NCBI GenBank assembly: GCA_951230915.1
Contig: OX579636.1
Coordinates: forward strand, 32,919,567-32,983,566
DNA: 64,000 nt
Direction of reading: 5' to 3'
Source: Antitrichia curtipendula
Taxonomy: Eukaryota; Streptophyta; Bryopsida; Hypnales; Leucodontaceae
Shown here: positions 13,500 to 25,215 of the stretch, one piece after another
Layout of the letters: each line of letters opens with the position of its first letter
How positions within the stretch are numbered: position 1 is the first letter of the stretch
The notes under the pieces: model-generated
The model's input: the letters and a program-made list of their open reading frames with translations, nothing else
The model's database searches: none
Told to the model about the DNA's origin: nothing
Translations under genes and position numbers: made by a program

Positions 13500-14299
13500 T
13501 TAACCCCTAAATGCCTGAGCAACCATATATAGTCGCTCCAAAATTGGTATGGGCACTTTAATTCTTTTGATCGGTTAATTTTTTTTTACAAGCAATATTG
13601 AAGGTTAACTATTGGAAGCTTTTATTTTTTACTGAAAAATATAAATATTTGATTTTTGAGAGGTCCTCAAAGGCATATATGTACCACTAGTGGAAGAGTA
13701 AAGCTTGTCAATTTTACTCAGTTTCCTAGCTTTGAGCAAAGTTTGCCAATTTCACTTGATTTGAGATCTAAAAAATTGTACTTATCCATTTGCTTTGAAA
13801 ATGGTCCCAATAGAATGAGAAAAGTGTTTTCATGATTTTCACCATTGAAATTTAAACATGCAAGCGTTGATTTGGAGATATTTGGAATTTCTAGTTATAA
13901 AAAAAATGCATTTCAGCAATTGCAAGGTGAATTGTGTAATCAGTTTGATAACTCTTCATGTGAAATTAAGTTTTTTGAAAGTGCATTTTAGTATACTAAC
14001 TTACACTATTTGTAGTTGTTCATGTCACCTCCCATCCCAAAGTGAAATTTTTTGAAACATTGTGGAGAGGGGCAACATACTAAGAATGGAATGATTACAT
14101 TACTCTTGTTATTATCTCACAACTCATGGGCAATTTCACACTCAAAATTGGTAAGAACACTAATAAGCACCCTCTTTAAACATCTATACGGTCAAAATTT
14201 GAAAATAAAATAAAATTCTTCATTGTGGATAATTATAAGCCCATGCTCTTTTTTCATAGGAAAAACACTCTTGGAAAGGTTTAGGCACTTAGGGGTTAA
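13500..14299 (+). mobile_element. TTAA element, singleton (D1), about 800 bp
   Basis: TTAA (13500-13503) plus CCCCTAAATGCCTGAGC on the left. On the right, GGTTTAGGCACTTAGGGG plus TTAA (14296-14299). The termini pair over about 14 bp with few mismatches. The interior matches none of groups A-C by eye, and no coding frame is present. Confidence 0.65.
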
Positions 14300-14612
14300 A
14301 TATGCTAAAGCTGAACTTCCTAAACTTTTTGTTGAATCTTATTAGGAACAAAATTTATAAATCATTATTGGACTTGACTAAGGTGTGACCACCCATCACC
14401 AACCAACACTCCTGGCTGGGTCTAATTTCCAAACATGAGTTCTTGACTTCCGACCATCAAATTCTTCCATTCTCTTCATGACACATGAGCTTGATTTGGA
14501 GTGCCAAAGTGCACAAGAAGTAGGCTCTTAAATGAGTGGTTTTAGAAGAATCTAGACATTGGCTATGGGTCCGGCACACTTTTTGCCTTCCAAATTTCAT
14601 AGTAATTTCAAT

Positions 14613-15202
14613 TTAACCCCTAAAACCCCGAGGGTGTTTTCTGTCAAAAACCACTCAAAACCACCACTTATATTATATTCACTTAAGGAAACCAATTTTT
14701 TTTGTTTTTTTGGAAATTTAACCATAGGATCTTGTACTTAACTTGTGTGAGATCATGTAGTAAAAATTTCATCAAACTTTCACCGTACAGATTGGAAGAT
14801 ATTAGCATTCAAAGTTGAACAAAAAGTTTTTTTTCAAGAAGATGCTTAAATTGCCCGAAAAACTAAGATTGTCCATAAATTTCTCATACGTAGTCCAAAT
14901 AGAACGAATCAAAGCTTCACGTATAGGTAAGAACATAATATTTTAGGGAAAAAATTCAAAAAAAAATATTTTGACTTTTTGTAATTTTTTTTGGGCTGCC
15001 CACCAATCTCCATTTCTTGCTCATTGTGCCATAACTTTTTCATCCGGCATCCGATTGAAACAAAAATTATATATCCACAAAGCTCTTGCAAAGCTACACA
15101 ACCTCAAAAAATCTCAAAAAAATTCACTTCAAATTGAGACAATAGGAACCTACCCGGACCCAAATTGTCCCCCGAGGGGACAAGCGGGGTTTTAGGGGTT
15201 AA
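14613..15202 (+). mobile_element. TTAA element, group B (B1), 590 bp, with an empty paralogous site at 60.0 kb
   Basis: Termini TTAACCCCTAAAACCCCG and CGGGGTTTTAGGGGTTAA are perfect inverted repeats. The palindrome TTGTCCCCCGAGGGGACAA lies at 15165-15183, 15 bp inside the right TTAA. The flanks TTTCAATTTAA | GTGATAAAATTACC align without gaps to 60010-60032, which lacks the insertion and has one TCAA. This supports a 4-bp duplication of TTAA on insertion. Confidence 0.85.
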
Positions 15203-16410
15203 GTGATAAAATTACCCAATTTCGGCAATCTTCCTCATTTCTATCCCTCAGGCACCTGTGGAAATATTGCCTTCACCCTCTTGTACTCCACATCATGTCT
15301 GTAGTTGCTTATTTGGTCGGTTGTGGGTGGTCACACCTTCTACAGTGACACTGCATAAAGATCTGTCCACAACATTGTACAACCAGGCAATGATCCTTCC
15401 TATGTTGGGAAGCTATTATGCCTTCCAAGATGCCAGGGAGGGACTAATCAGTTAATGCAAGGATTGGAGTTGGGCTCGCTGAGGGGCCATCAATAACACA
15501 ATTTCATTCACTGTGGGGTTCCCATCCCTTTCCAAAGATGCGAAAGGGACCCTGGCTGCCTCATTGGTAAACAATGTTATGTCCTCGTCTCTTTATTCAA
15601 AGCATATTGTGGCATCCTAGGGCAGTGAAATTTGAGAGAAGGTGGTCTGGCTTTGTTGAATATTGGATGCTGTTGGTCGTACTGTGAAATTGGTGGATGT
15701 CGGTGCATTAAGATGTGAGGCCATGCTTTCTGATTTCAGCAAGAGTGACATACAAATAATTCATGGAAGTTAAGGGTGCGTGGCATGGGCACTATCCAGG
15801 TGCAATGGGCCCATGGGCCTTGCTTGAAGTACAAATATTCCCCCATGGAATGTTGATTTGAGAGCCATTTCACTTAAACTTAGTTTCCCTTAATGAATGG
15901 GTGATGTGAAACTCAGTGCCACTAGCTTCACTTGGTTTCTTACATACAATTGACCTCGAATAGGTTAAGCGGTGGCCGGTAGGGTAGTGTAGTGTAGCTG
16001 CTGACAATCAAGTGAAAAAACCTTATCAGGAGGCAATGATATAAAAGCTGGGCAACACACTGTATAGTTGTAGCCGGCACCAGCACCATTTTTAGTGCAG
16101 TGTGTGTGTGCCCCTCAGCCTAATAAGCAACAGGGCTCGATGAAACTCTTTCTTCTGCCAAAGAAGAAAGAAAAAGGCTGTAACTGTACGGCTTGAGATT
16201 CATGAGCCAGCCCATGCCTGACTGATGATTGAGACCTGCACCACCGAAACACACTGAGCTGCCACGAAGACAAGGTAATGATCACATACCAAATCGATTT
16301 ATAATTCGGACTCTCCCCCCTGCGCCTGCGCCGCCGCCACCACCGCTGTTCATTTCACTAACGTGGTGCTGGACCGACGGAGGAGGGCTCGAGGAGATCA
16401 AGAACCCGCA
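15203..16410. other. Moderately G+C-rich repeat-like region, no recognised gene
   Basis: The first 130 bp (and 14570-14612 left of the B1 insertion) are roughly three-quarters identical to 59980-60160, so this is a dispersed repeat of unknown class. The rest, to the left end of C1, has short overlapping frames and a CCGCCGCCACCACCG tract near 16330, with no domain I recognise. Confidence 0.4.
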
Positions 16411-17061
16411 TCAACCCGTAAATGCCCTCGAAGGCCTTTTCGGAGCTTCTCAGAATTGGCTTGGAAATTGAACCCAAAAAAAGTCAACATTTTGTGATCA
16501 ATTTGATAGTTTTTAAAAATTATTATAACCGTACAAATAAAAACTAGACATGTAAGAGATTACATGGTTATTGAAACACTACAACAATGTCACTTATGGA
16601 TTGAAGGATTATAATGTTTGATCATGAGATCGTTGAAAGTGTGAAAGTGATTTGAATTTTTTCAATCCTCTTTTCATGTGTCAAATTTAAAATTGAGGTC
16701 ATCCATAAAAAGATGAGTAATCCCTATCAATTTACGGCTTCTCAAAATCTATTATACAATTTTTTAAAATGAATTTTTAATTTGATTTTCCTCCAAGATC
16801 TAGTGTATTTGAGGCTCATTTTCAAAAGCCCTCAACATTAGAAAATCAAGATTTGCAATGAACACCATTGCGCAAACCCTTGAATAGAAAAAATATAATC
16901 ATTCATTTTCAAAATGGGATTTTTGATGCTAAAACTAGAATTCAAAAAGTATTGTCTTTAAAATTTTAAGAACTACTAAAAATAGTAACTTGGTAAGGTT
17001 TTATTTAACTTTAGAATTATGTCAATATTAGAACTTGGTAGCTTGGGCATTTAGGGGTTAA
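16411..17061 (+). mobile_element. TTAA element, group C (C1), about 650 bp
   Basis: Left end TCAACCCGTAAATGCCC, right end GGGCATTTAGGGGTTAA. The interior is shared with 56055-56706 and, inverted, 53538-54183, including CAAGATCTAGTGTATTTGAGG and AAAGCCCTCAACA-like blocks. One flank reads TCAA and the other TTAA, consistent with a mutated duplication. Confidence 0.75.
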
Positions 17062-18267
17062 TAGTTTGGGAAACCTAATTATGGTTGCACCAAGTTTTTT
17101 TGTGTATTTGACATAGAAGGTGCATGAATTGAGGTATACGTTGGTAACAAAATTTGTCCTCATATTGAGATTGATCTAATATGGCATTTCCAATTTGAAT
17201 CATTGTTGTGTCTTCTTCATGTAAGAGAAGCTATAAAATAGTCAAGTACTAAAATTGTATGGTATCGTACTTGAGCATGAGCAAATTTAGATGTTAAAAT
17301 GACATCCAAATGAAATGTGCTAATTGCTAAATTACTAATTCAATGGGGGTATTTCTTGTCAATTTTGAGTGCATAGTTTGTATTTTAGAAGTTAATTATG
17401 ATATATCCTATATATGATTGTTTACAAACCTATAAGGACTAACTTGAAGAAGTAAATTGGGATTTAAAATTAGGATATAAGATCATTTTCTAAGATCAAG
17501 AAGCCCATCAAAGAATTTATAAAATAATATAATGTATGTCTTGTATATTTTTTTTTCAAAGTCCATTTTTTTTGCATATAAGCACACAAATTGGAGAAAG
17601 TGTTTTGCTTGGGATGATATCAAAAAGTATCTTAAAGTTTAAAAATAGGCAATTTAAATTATTTTGAAAACTCATCATATTTTCTAAAATTGCAAACATC
17701 AAAGTATCTATTTTGGATGTCTTCTATTAACCTATTTTCTTACATCATGTTTGGAGATTTTTTTTAATGCTTGAATTTTGGAAAATATATTAATTATTTT
17801 ATGCAATCACCCTAGATTGAAGCTAAGTGAAACATTGCACATTAAACCATCATCTCATGAGTAAAGTAAAGCATAATAGAAATCAAGTATGATCTTTGGC
17901 TCAAATTTTGATCTTGATAGGAGCATCTTCACCTGAACATTATAATTGGCATAGTAAAGGCATTGACACCTCAATTCCCTATGTCAATCTGGGTAATTGG
18001 TTGGGACAGCTAGTGCAACATCCTCCACCCAAGGGCAAATTTTCTAAATTTTTGGATGGCTTTTGGACTTCATCATGTAGGACCCCTTGATTTTTACCAT
18101 GCTTTGAAATCGGAGATATTTTGCCAAAGGCCAACAATCAAAAAATGAATTGCAAGAAGTTCCAACCAAGAGAAGATCTAAGAGTAAAGTCAATATTATC
18201 TTGTCTTATGGAAAAAATGACTTTGATAGACCATTACGGTATCATTTACCTTGCATGTGTGTGTGTG

Positions 18268-18326
<59 letters not shown>

Positions 18327-19699
18327 CAATGTTATTGGGCACAAATCGAACTTGATGGTTTAAGAAATTATTGTCCGTTGTTGACCAAGATTCACTGGCA
18401 ATGAATCTTATGTAATAACCATCACAAAGATTGGTGTTGTTGCATTTGTGTTACTTGTGCTTGTGTTGAGGTTGCTTGGAGACATGCTATTTACTGGAAG
18501 TATCTTCTTTATGATATCCATTGATAGGCATTTTTATAGTATACTAGTAATTAGATTATTATTTTGTATATCTTTTCAAAATTTGGAGAATTGTAAAATT
18601 ATCTTTAAAAGCATTGTTTATTTTGAAAATTTTGAAATTTTTTCCTACTATCTATCTAATTTACTATTTGTAATCAATTGCTTTGCAATCGTAGTTTAGA
18701 ATCTACTATACTGTAACATGCACAATCATTGCAAAGGTAGATGTATTACCAATGAAAACTAATGCTAATGATTCTAGCACATGGAAATCCAAATGAATTC
18801 CATTAGTTGAATTAGTAATGATCGCCTCCTTTGATGAGACCCTTGTCCGTAGTTATAGTGGTCCAAGCACGGTACAATAGGCCACATGAACCATTAAAAC
18901 ATACAATATGGCATTATAGCTCATATGAAGGATCCTCTAATTTTGCACTTGACATTTTCTAGTGTCTAGTAGTATTACCTACAACAATATGGTTTTGCAA
19001 GTAGATTATGATTAGTTAAAATATTTTAGGATGTTTGTACATGTCAGTTTTCAAAAAATTGTTTACAGAAGACTTGTAAATCCATAATCTATTTGTTTTA
19101 ATTTTGGTTTGAAAATTCTTTTTTCATCTATACAAATTTTATTAGAGTTGTTTTGCTATCTAGAAAAAATTACAATTTACATAATAAGTATTTCAACAAT
19201 GGTAGAGGTCTCAAACAACTATATGGTCGATTGTTTTATCTCTACATTTTTTATTGGACCTTTTCTTAATTTTTGAAGATTCATTTTTTGGACTCTATAA
19301 TTTGAAAAAAAAAAATTGAATTTTTGATATTTTGATAAATTTTCATACTTTTATTTTATTTATTTTTATTTCAAAATCTTGCATATTCTACGCTCCTAAT
19401 GTATTTTATACAATGAACTGCAATTTCATAAATTCCAAAGTCTTTCTAAAGTCTTGGAATGTTTTGTAATCCATCTTATGATCCAAAGACAAAGATTGAA
19501 TAAAATAGAGGATGGAATCCAAACCACTTTGGCCAATTGGCTGTATGAACTATCTAGTTGTTGCCTCAATCATGGCCAAAATTTAAAACTCATAATTTTT
19601 GCATTGAGAATCCAAATGAAAGCAAGGCAAGCTCCTATGATCTCAATTTTTGGCTTATTTTATTATGATTTGTTCTTAATATAGAAAAACAAATAAGCT
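17062..19699. other. A+T-rich spacer with a compound (TG)n(AT)n microsatellite
   Basis: The microsatellite is at 18255-18325. Nothing else is recognised; small frames at 17896-18090, 18448-18699 and 19454-19684 have no identifiable product. Confidence 0.45.
18255..18325. repeat. Compound microsatellite (TG)n followed by (AT)n
   Basis: About 8 TG units lead directly into about 28 AT units. Confidence 0.95.
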
Positions 19700-20075
19700 C
19701 TCTTAGAATATAGTTTTTATTTCAATTGGTGCCTAGGAGCAAACATTATGCCATTCTAAGCTTAATATGCTTGTCCTAGACAACAACAACAAAAATTCAA
19801 AATAAATTTGTTTGATTTTTTTTCTCATAGAATATATTTTTATCTATATACAAGGACTAGATTTATTCCATTTCAATTAGTAATGAGAAAGTTGTAAAGC
19901 ATTGTGTTTTGCGGATAATAAAAACATCTTTTTTAAAAACAAAGTATTGGACTTTTTATTGAATTCAATTTTCCAAAAAGAATAGGTCCATAGGGTTAAT
20001 TTATTTTGTTTGCTAAAATAATCTTAGCATAGTATGGTCCAAATCCTTCTTAGAACTATTAACAATTTAGTTATT
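19700..20075 (-). mobile_element. Fragment of a group B TTAA element (B9), ends lost
   Basis: Carries the group B block TTTCAATTGGTGCCTAGGAG followed by a degenerate ATTCCATTTCAATTAGTAATG segment in the same order as the 61111 and 49651 copies. No TTAA terminus could be assigned on either side. Confidence 0.45.
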
Positions 20076-20621
20076 ATCCCCAAACTAATTTTTTTTAATA
20101 TTTAAAAAAATAGATTATTTATTTATTTATGATTCTCAATTTAATTTTTCAATGTGAATATTTTTAAATTCAAACCTAAAGTGTATAAATTCTTAGTGAA
20201 AAGGATCCAAAGTCTTAAAATCTAGTATAGTAAGGTGCAAAAATAAAAGTGATTTATTCACTTTTAATACAAATATCTATCAATCATTATTACCAAAGCT
20301 TTGAAATTTCTTCAAGCACATTTTCATGCTAGTCTAGTGCAAGATCCTTTGGTTAGATCCTATGGTTAGCCATATCTTTTTTATTTTTAGTCTTTGTAAT
20401 AGAAATGGCAACTAGCAAAATCCTACAGTTAGATATGTAAAGAAAACATCTCTTTTCTATTTCTACTATTTACACAATAAATGTCAATTCATTCCAACAT
20501 ATTGTATAAAAACAAGTGTCTAAAAAAATTCACATAGAATGTAAACAACGGTCTTTTGTATTAATGAAAGTGAAACCTAATTTATGGATTAAAAAAACAT
20601 AGATTAGAATGGTCACTCTTT
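20076..20621. other. A+T-rich spacer, nothing recognised
   Basis: No gene or bounded repeat seen. Confidence 0.45.
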
Positions 20622-21205
20622 TTAACCCTAGAGTGCTCCAATGTCCAATTTCTGGATGATGGATAGATTCATATTCTTATTTCTTTCTTGTTGCTGCTTG
20701 GATGAAAGTCATTCTAATTTGTGGAGATACTTTATCAAGCTCTTGTCCTATCTATTGGTTGAATTTGGTATTACCAGAGTACATATTTTTCTAAAATTAC
20801 AAATGTGGAAGTATATCAAATGGTTTATCAAGCCAAAATTGCATTGACTCTAGGTCAAAACTAGATTTGCAAAAATGAGGTCATAGATGCAAAGAACACA
20901 AAAATTACAAAAAATCATCATGCCAAGAAAACCTCTAGTCAAATCCATTCCAACAAGTTTTACTCCAAAAATGATAATATTTTGCTTGTAATCAAATTTT
21001 GAAGGAATTTAAAAAAGATTCTTATAAAATTCATAAAAAATATTGGTGACAGCATTGATGAATCTAACCATACAGATGGAATCTAAAATTAAAAACCTAC
21101 AACTTTTATTTGTATATCAATTCCAAAATATTCTTCCAAATAATACTTTATAATGATTTTCCAAATTTTTAATTTTGAAGAAAACTCTACATGTTTAGGG
21201 GTTAA
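20622..21205 (+). mobile_element. TTAA element, singleton (D2), 584 bp
   Basis: Left end TTAACCCTAGAGTGCTCC, right end ACATGTTTAGGGGTTAA; only the outer 8-10 bp pair well. Its right TTAA is also the left TTAA of the next element. The interior is not related to groups A-C by eye, and the 68-residue frame in it is not recognisable. Confidence 0.5.
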
Positions 21206-22083
21206 TTCCTAAGGTTCTTTCATGTTTAGAGGCCCAAAACTACTTCAAAATACTAGTCTCTAAAGCAAGGCTAAAATCTTCATTTATATCATTTTTTTAA
21301 CAAATTCAATTGTAGGATCTTTTAACTAATTTGTTAGAATACACCCTCCTAAATAAGTGATCATATATATATGATGCTTGGATTTCAAAATAAAGTATTT
21401 TCAGTTCTTTCCAAATGGTTTGATTTCATCTTTCAAACTTTTTATCCAAAAATATGTAGATCCTACAACTTGCAATTCTCTATAGTATATTGGAGAACTA
21501 AGTTGGAAGTAAATTCACTTGAAGAAATTTCAATAAAAAAAATTTCATGTTCATTCTTGAAAAAAATAGTAAGAAGAAAGAAGTAACAAATCATTTGAAA
21601 TACTAAATTGTTAAGAATTTATTTATAGAATTAAAAAATTCCAATTCCAATGATTGTAATTTGTAATATACAAACCAACATCCTATGATGATGTTATTTT
21701 CAAAAATATAGAAAATTGAATTAAATAAAAGACTTTGAAGTTTATTTTAGAGTAGAAATTCCATAATTGCCCTCATCAATCAAAATGGAATGATTAAAAA
21801 CTTCTTGCATATATACAAATCTAAAAATCAATTTCGGTTTGTTGTTTCTTAAAAATGTGATTTTTTTTTTGAGCTACCCAGGCTTCAAAAGAAACTACAT
21901 ATCATACAATAACTTTTTTATTGTATAGTCAAAAGTTATGAAAATTGTTGTTCTTTAAAGTTATTCCTTGACTACATGCTGAGTAAAATCTTTAAAGGAA
22001 AGAAAATGAAAATTGCTTTTGTAAATGATTGACCAAAAACACTATGTTGCTAAAAAAATGCTATTTGGTTCTTTTGGAGTTAA
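21202..22083 (+). mobile_element. TTAA element, group A (A2), 882 bp, sharing its TTAA with D2
   Basis: Starts TTAATTCCTAAGGTTC and ends GGTTCTTTTGGAGTTAA. The interior follows the 7176 copy in order (TAGGATCTTTTAACTA, AAGAAAGAAGTAAC, and TATGTTGCTAAAAAAATG near the right end). It begins exactly at the TTAA that ends D2, so two elements abut over one target site. Confidence 0.6.
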
Positions 22084-24835
22084 ACATAAAGTCTTTTTCC
22101 AATGTGCCTCCAAAATTCACAATTGTCTACCATCATATATTGATCAATCAAATAAGTCTTCAAAAGGCTCCAACTCTCATAAAGATAAACTTCCAACCTC
22201 CATACTTCTTACTCTTTATCTCTGATATTTAATTTGTTTACAACCATTGAATTTTGTAGAAATTTAATTAGTCTAAAATGAAAAGATCCACTCCATTATT
22301 ATTAGATATATTAATTATAGGAGCTCAATGAAAAAAAATTTGAAAAATTTGAATTGGGCTTGAAAGAGATACTTTAAAACAGATGTTAAGATTTTGAAAA
22401 TTTTGAATAGTTTGGTTTAAACTTCTTTATATGAAGTCTTTGTTTGGAATTTTATTGGTAATCTTCAAAGTCAAAAATTTATTTTTTTATTTGAACTTTA
22501 TAATCTTGATACCAAGTAGGGTAGATGTACCTTTCATTGCCCGTTTAAAAATTCACATATGAATGTTGGTCAAAATTTAGGGATTCTAATTAAGAGTTTG
22601 TTACAAATTTAAAGATATATGAGTTGACTTTCCAAAAAACTTTTCAAAACCAAATTTGATGATTGTATGGATCTTGTTCATTTAATATTATGAAGGAATC
22701 TTTTGGAGTCTTTTAGAGAATATAAATCACCTATCATTGCGTATTATGTTCCTATAATTGCTTTAGCTAATTAATTCAATACTTAATTGCAAATATTCTT
22801 TACAACCAATAATTCTACAAATGTGAATGATAAGTGCTCAGAACCTTCACAATATTCTCTTGACACTCAATCTTAGTGTGTCAAGCAATAGCCCTTGAAA
22901 TCACTATTCATCTCAAGTTTAGTTGTTTTCTCTTTAATTCTACTTGATGAGTGGTCACTTGGCTATTTACTGGTCGTATGTGGTGAGCAAGCCGGGTGGA
23001 AAACAAGAATTATGATGGCTCTTCAAACATAAATGTAAACTTTTAGTGTGTCAAATTTAGCACACATGCTTTTAGCAATGTAACACAAGACAAATTAGTA
23101 AGTTATATAGTCTAGCATCCTTGTAGCTACTACCTTTGGGTAACTCATTTCTTCTATCCATTAAAGATGATATTACAAAAATACTATAGAATCGGCTCCC
23201 ATTCAAATCAAGGATGCAAAATAGGGTCCTAGGGTGTGCAATGATAGGTAAATGGGAAATGATGGAATTACATTTTTTATACTCAAGAATTTTGGTAAAT
23301 TTTAGATTGTAAACTCTTGACTAATTTGTGCAATGATCAATGAAACTAAACAATGGTGGACTTAAACAAATAACAAATTGTCATTTTGACATGATAAAAA
23401 AAACCAACTTTGAAATGTAAACTCTTTTCAAGAATACCGGTACAATGTCATAAAAAAACCCCATCAATGAAGTCAAAGGTGAATTTCAAATGCTAATGCA
23501 TTTTTGATACTTGGATGTCATCCATATATCACCAAATATCATTTAAGTATCATTTAGATGAGAGTTAGTGAGAGAATTTGTCTTTTGTAGGTAAAAATAT
23601 GTATATATGGAAAAATAAATTATAGATGCAAAATTCTCTACATTTTGGTTCATATTTTATTCTTCTAATTTTATTCAATTGCATGACAAATACACAAAAA
23701 TTAATTAAATACAAATAAAATAGATGCTTTAAAAATAGACATCCATTGATTTCTAAGATTTGATAAATAATTTATTCATCTATTTTTTTATTTCATAGCA
23801 TAGGAAAAATACTAAGAATAATAATATTAAAAAAAAATATGAATTAAAGCTAACCTTTCATTGCATGATACAAAAATAAGAATATTAGTATTAATAAACA
23901 ACATGGGTCAAAGTAGTTAGAATTCAATAGTCATTGTTGACAATAGAATAGGGATGTGATATGACATGAATTAAACTAAAGTGTGAATAAGTGTGGACGA
24001 TGGACTCAAAAAATGAGACCATGATAATGAAGGAGCCATTTTGAGCAATGGAACATTGTGCAAGTAAAAGGATGGCATCCATAGGTTGTACAAATATTGG
24101 AGCCAAGAAAAGAGACACTCAACAATCCAAGTAGAGGAGAGTACCAATGGCTGAAAGATGAATCAAAGAACAAGTTTCCAAATGCAAAAGAAAACCTAAA
24201 ATTAAAAGAATACAACCTACAAGGCAAAGAATGACCAAGAACTCAACAAAATCCCAAAAGATTTAAGTGTAAAATAAAATAAAAAGGAAACTAGGACAAC
24301 CCCATTGATGAAAGCAAACAAACAATGCAAGTGCCTATTTGATTAGAGCAAAACTATAAAAGCTACAACTATTCTAATTCATCATCACTTCTTAGTCATG
24401 TCAATAATGTAGGGCTTTAAAGCTTTGTCTAATCAAGCACGCATTTTAGAAGTGCGAATTTTATTTTAAAATTGTTGTTTGGGTGCCAACAAACCATTCT
24501 CCTCTTATTGCAAACCTTGAGAAAACATTAAAAGAAAAAACAAACTATAGTCTTATATCATCTAAATTGAACAAGTAAAATACAAACATGTCAATAAAAA
24601 TGATGTCAACTAAAGTCTCCACTAACCATACAATAAATCATAGACTCCATTGCCCGTACACATGAACTTTGGTTTGTGCTAAGCATGCAAGAACTTATTT
24701 TCTTGACATGTAGTCTTTTGTAATTGATATTTAACTTAACACAAAATATATGTGCTAAGCTTTAGATGGCACAAGCTTTTAGATCGTTGAAAGCAGGAGG
24801 ATGCTCAAAATTCACCACACATAACATTGTTAACT
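22084..24835. other. A+T-rich spacer, nothing recognised
   Basis: No recognisable gene. The overlapping minus-strand frames at 23924-24227 are short and lack domain features. Confidence 0.45.
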
Positions 24836-24845
24836 AGTCTAAACC

Positions 24846-24970
24846 AGGGCTTTTTGGGGGGACTTCTGTCCCCCCTGCTGGCTTCACTAGAGGCCAGTTT
24901 TTGGAGGGATGAAGCCAGAGAGGTCAGTTTTCTGACAGTGTGGCGAAATTTTGCCCCCCAAAAAAGCCCT
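24846..24970. mobile_element. 125-bp MITE with perfect 10-bp TSD (Mutator-like spacing)
   Basis: Starts AGGGCTTTTTGGGGGG and ends CCCCCCAAAAAAGCCCT, an inverted repeat of about 16 bp. The 10-mer AGTCTAAACC flanks it exactly on both sides (24836-24845 and 24971-24980). The 9-11 bp duplication size is typical of Mutator-like elements; the AGGG start also recalls hAT ends, which make 8-bp duplications. No coding capacity. Confidence 0.8.
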
Positions 24971-25061
24971 AGTCTAAACCAGTCTCCCTTAGAGAAGGAA
25001 TAATGCCTTCTTATATGCTTGGAATTGAACTTAGTTATAAAATGTAGAGAATCATTGGCTA

Positions 25062-25215
25062 GCTGGGAAGTTACAATGCTAATGTCATTGGATGAGTAGG
25101 AAGTTGCAACACTAATGTCATTAGATGAGTGGGAAGTTTTAAGGCTAGTATAATTGGATGAGTGGAAACTTGCAACGCTAATGTCATTTGATGAGCTGGA
25201 TGAGTGGGAAGTTGG
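25062..25215. repeat. 33-bp minisatellite, 4-5 units
   Basis: Units of the form GGAAGTTGCAACACTAATGT...ATTRGATGAGTG repeat four to five times, bordered on both sides by GGCTAGCT. Since 33 is a multiple of three, the minus strand gives a repetitive open frame rich in Leu-Pro-Thr-His. I regard this as a repeat artefact. Confidence 0.75.

Noticed and set aside
14909..15091. Similar peptides on opposite strands at about 15.0 kb and 35.1 kb as a conserved protein family
   Set aside because: They arise from inverted copies of the same non-coding group B element.
15199..15202. Telomeric tract or chromosome-end fusion at CCCCTAAA/TTTAGGGG sites
   Set aside because: Only single units occur, always paired as inverted ends of 400-950 bp elements next to TTAA, which a telomere array would not produce.
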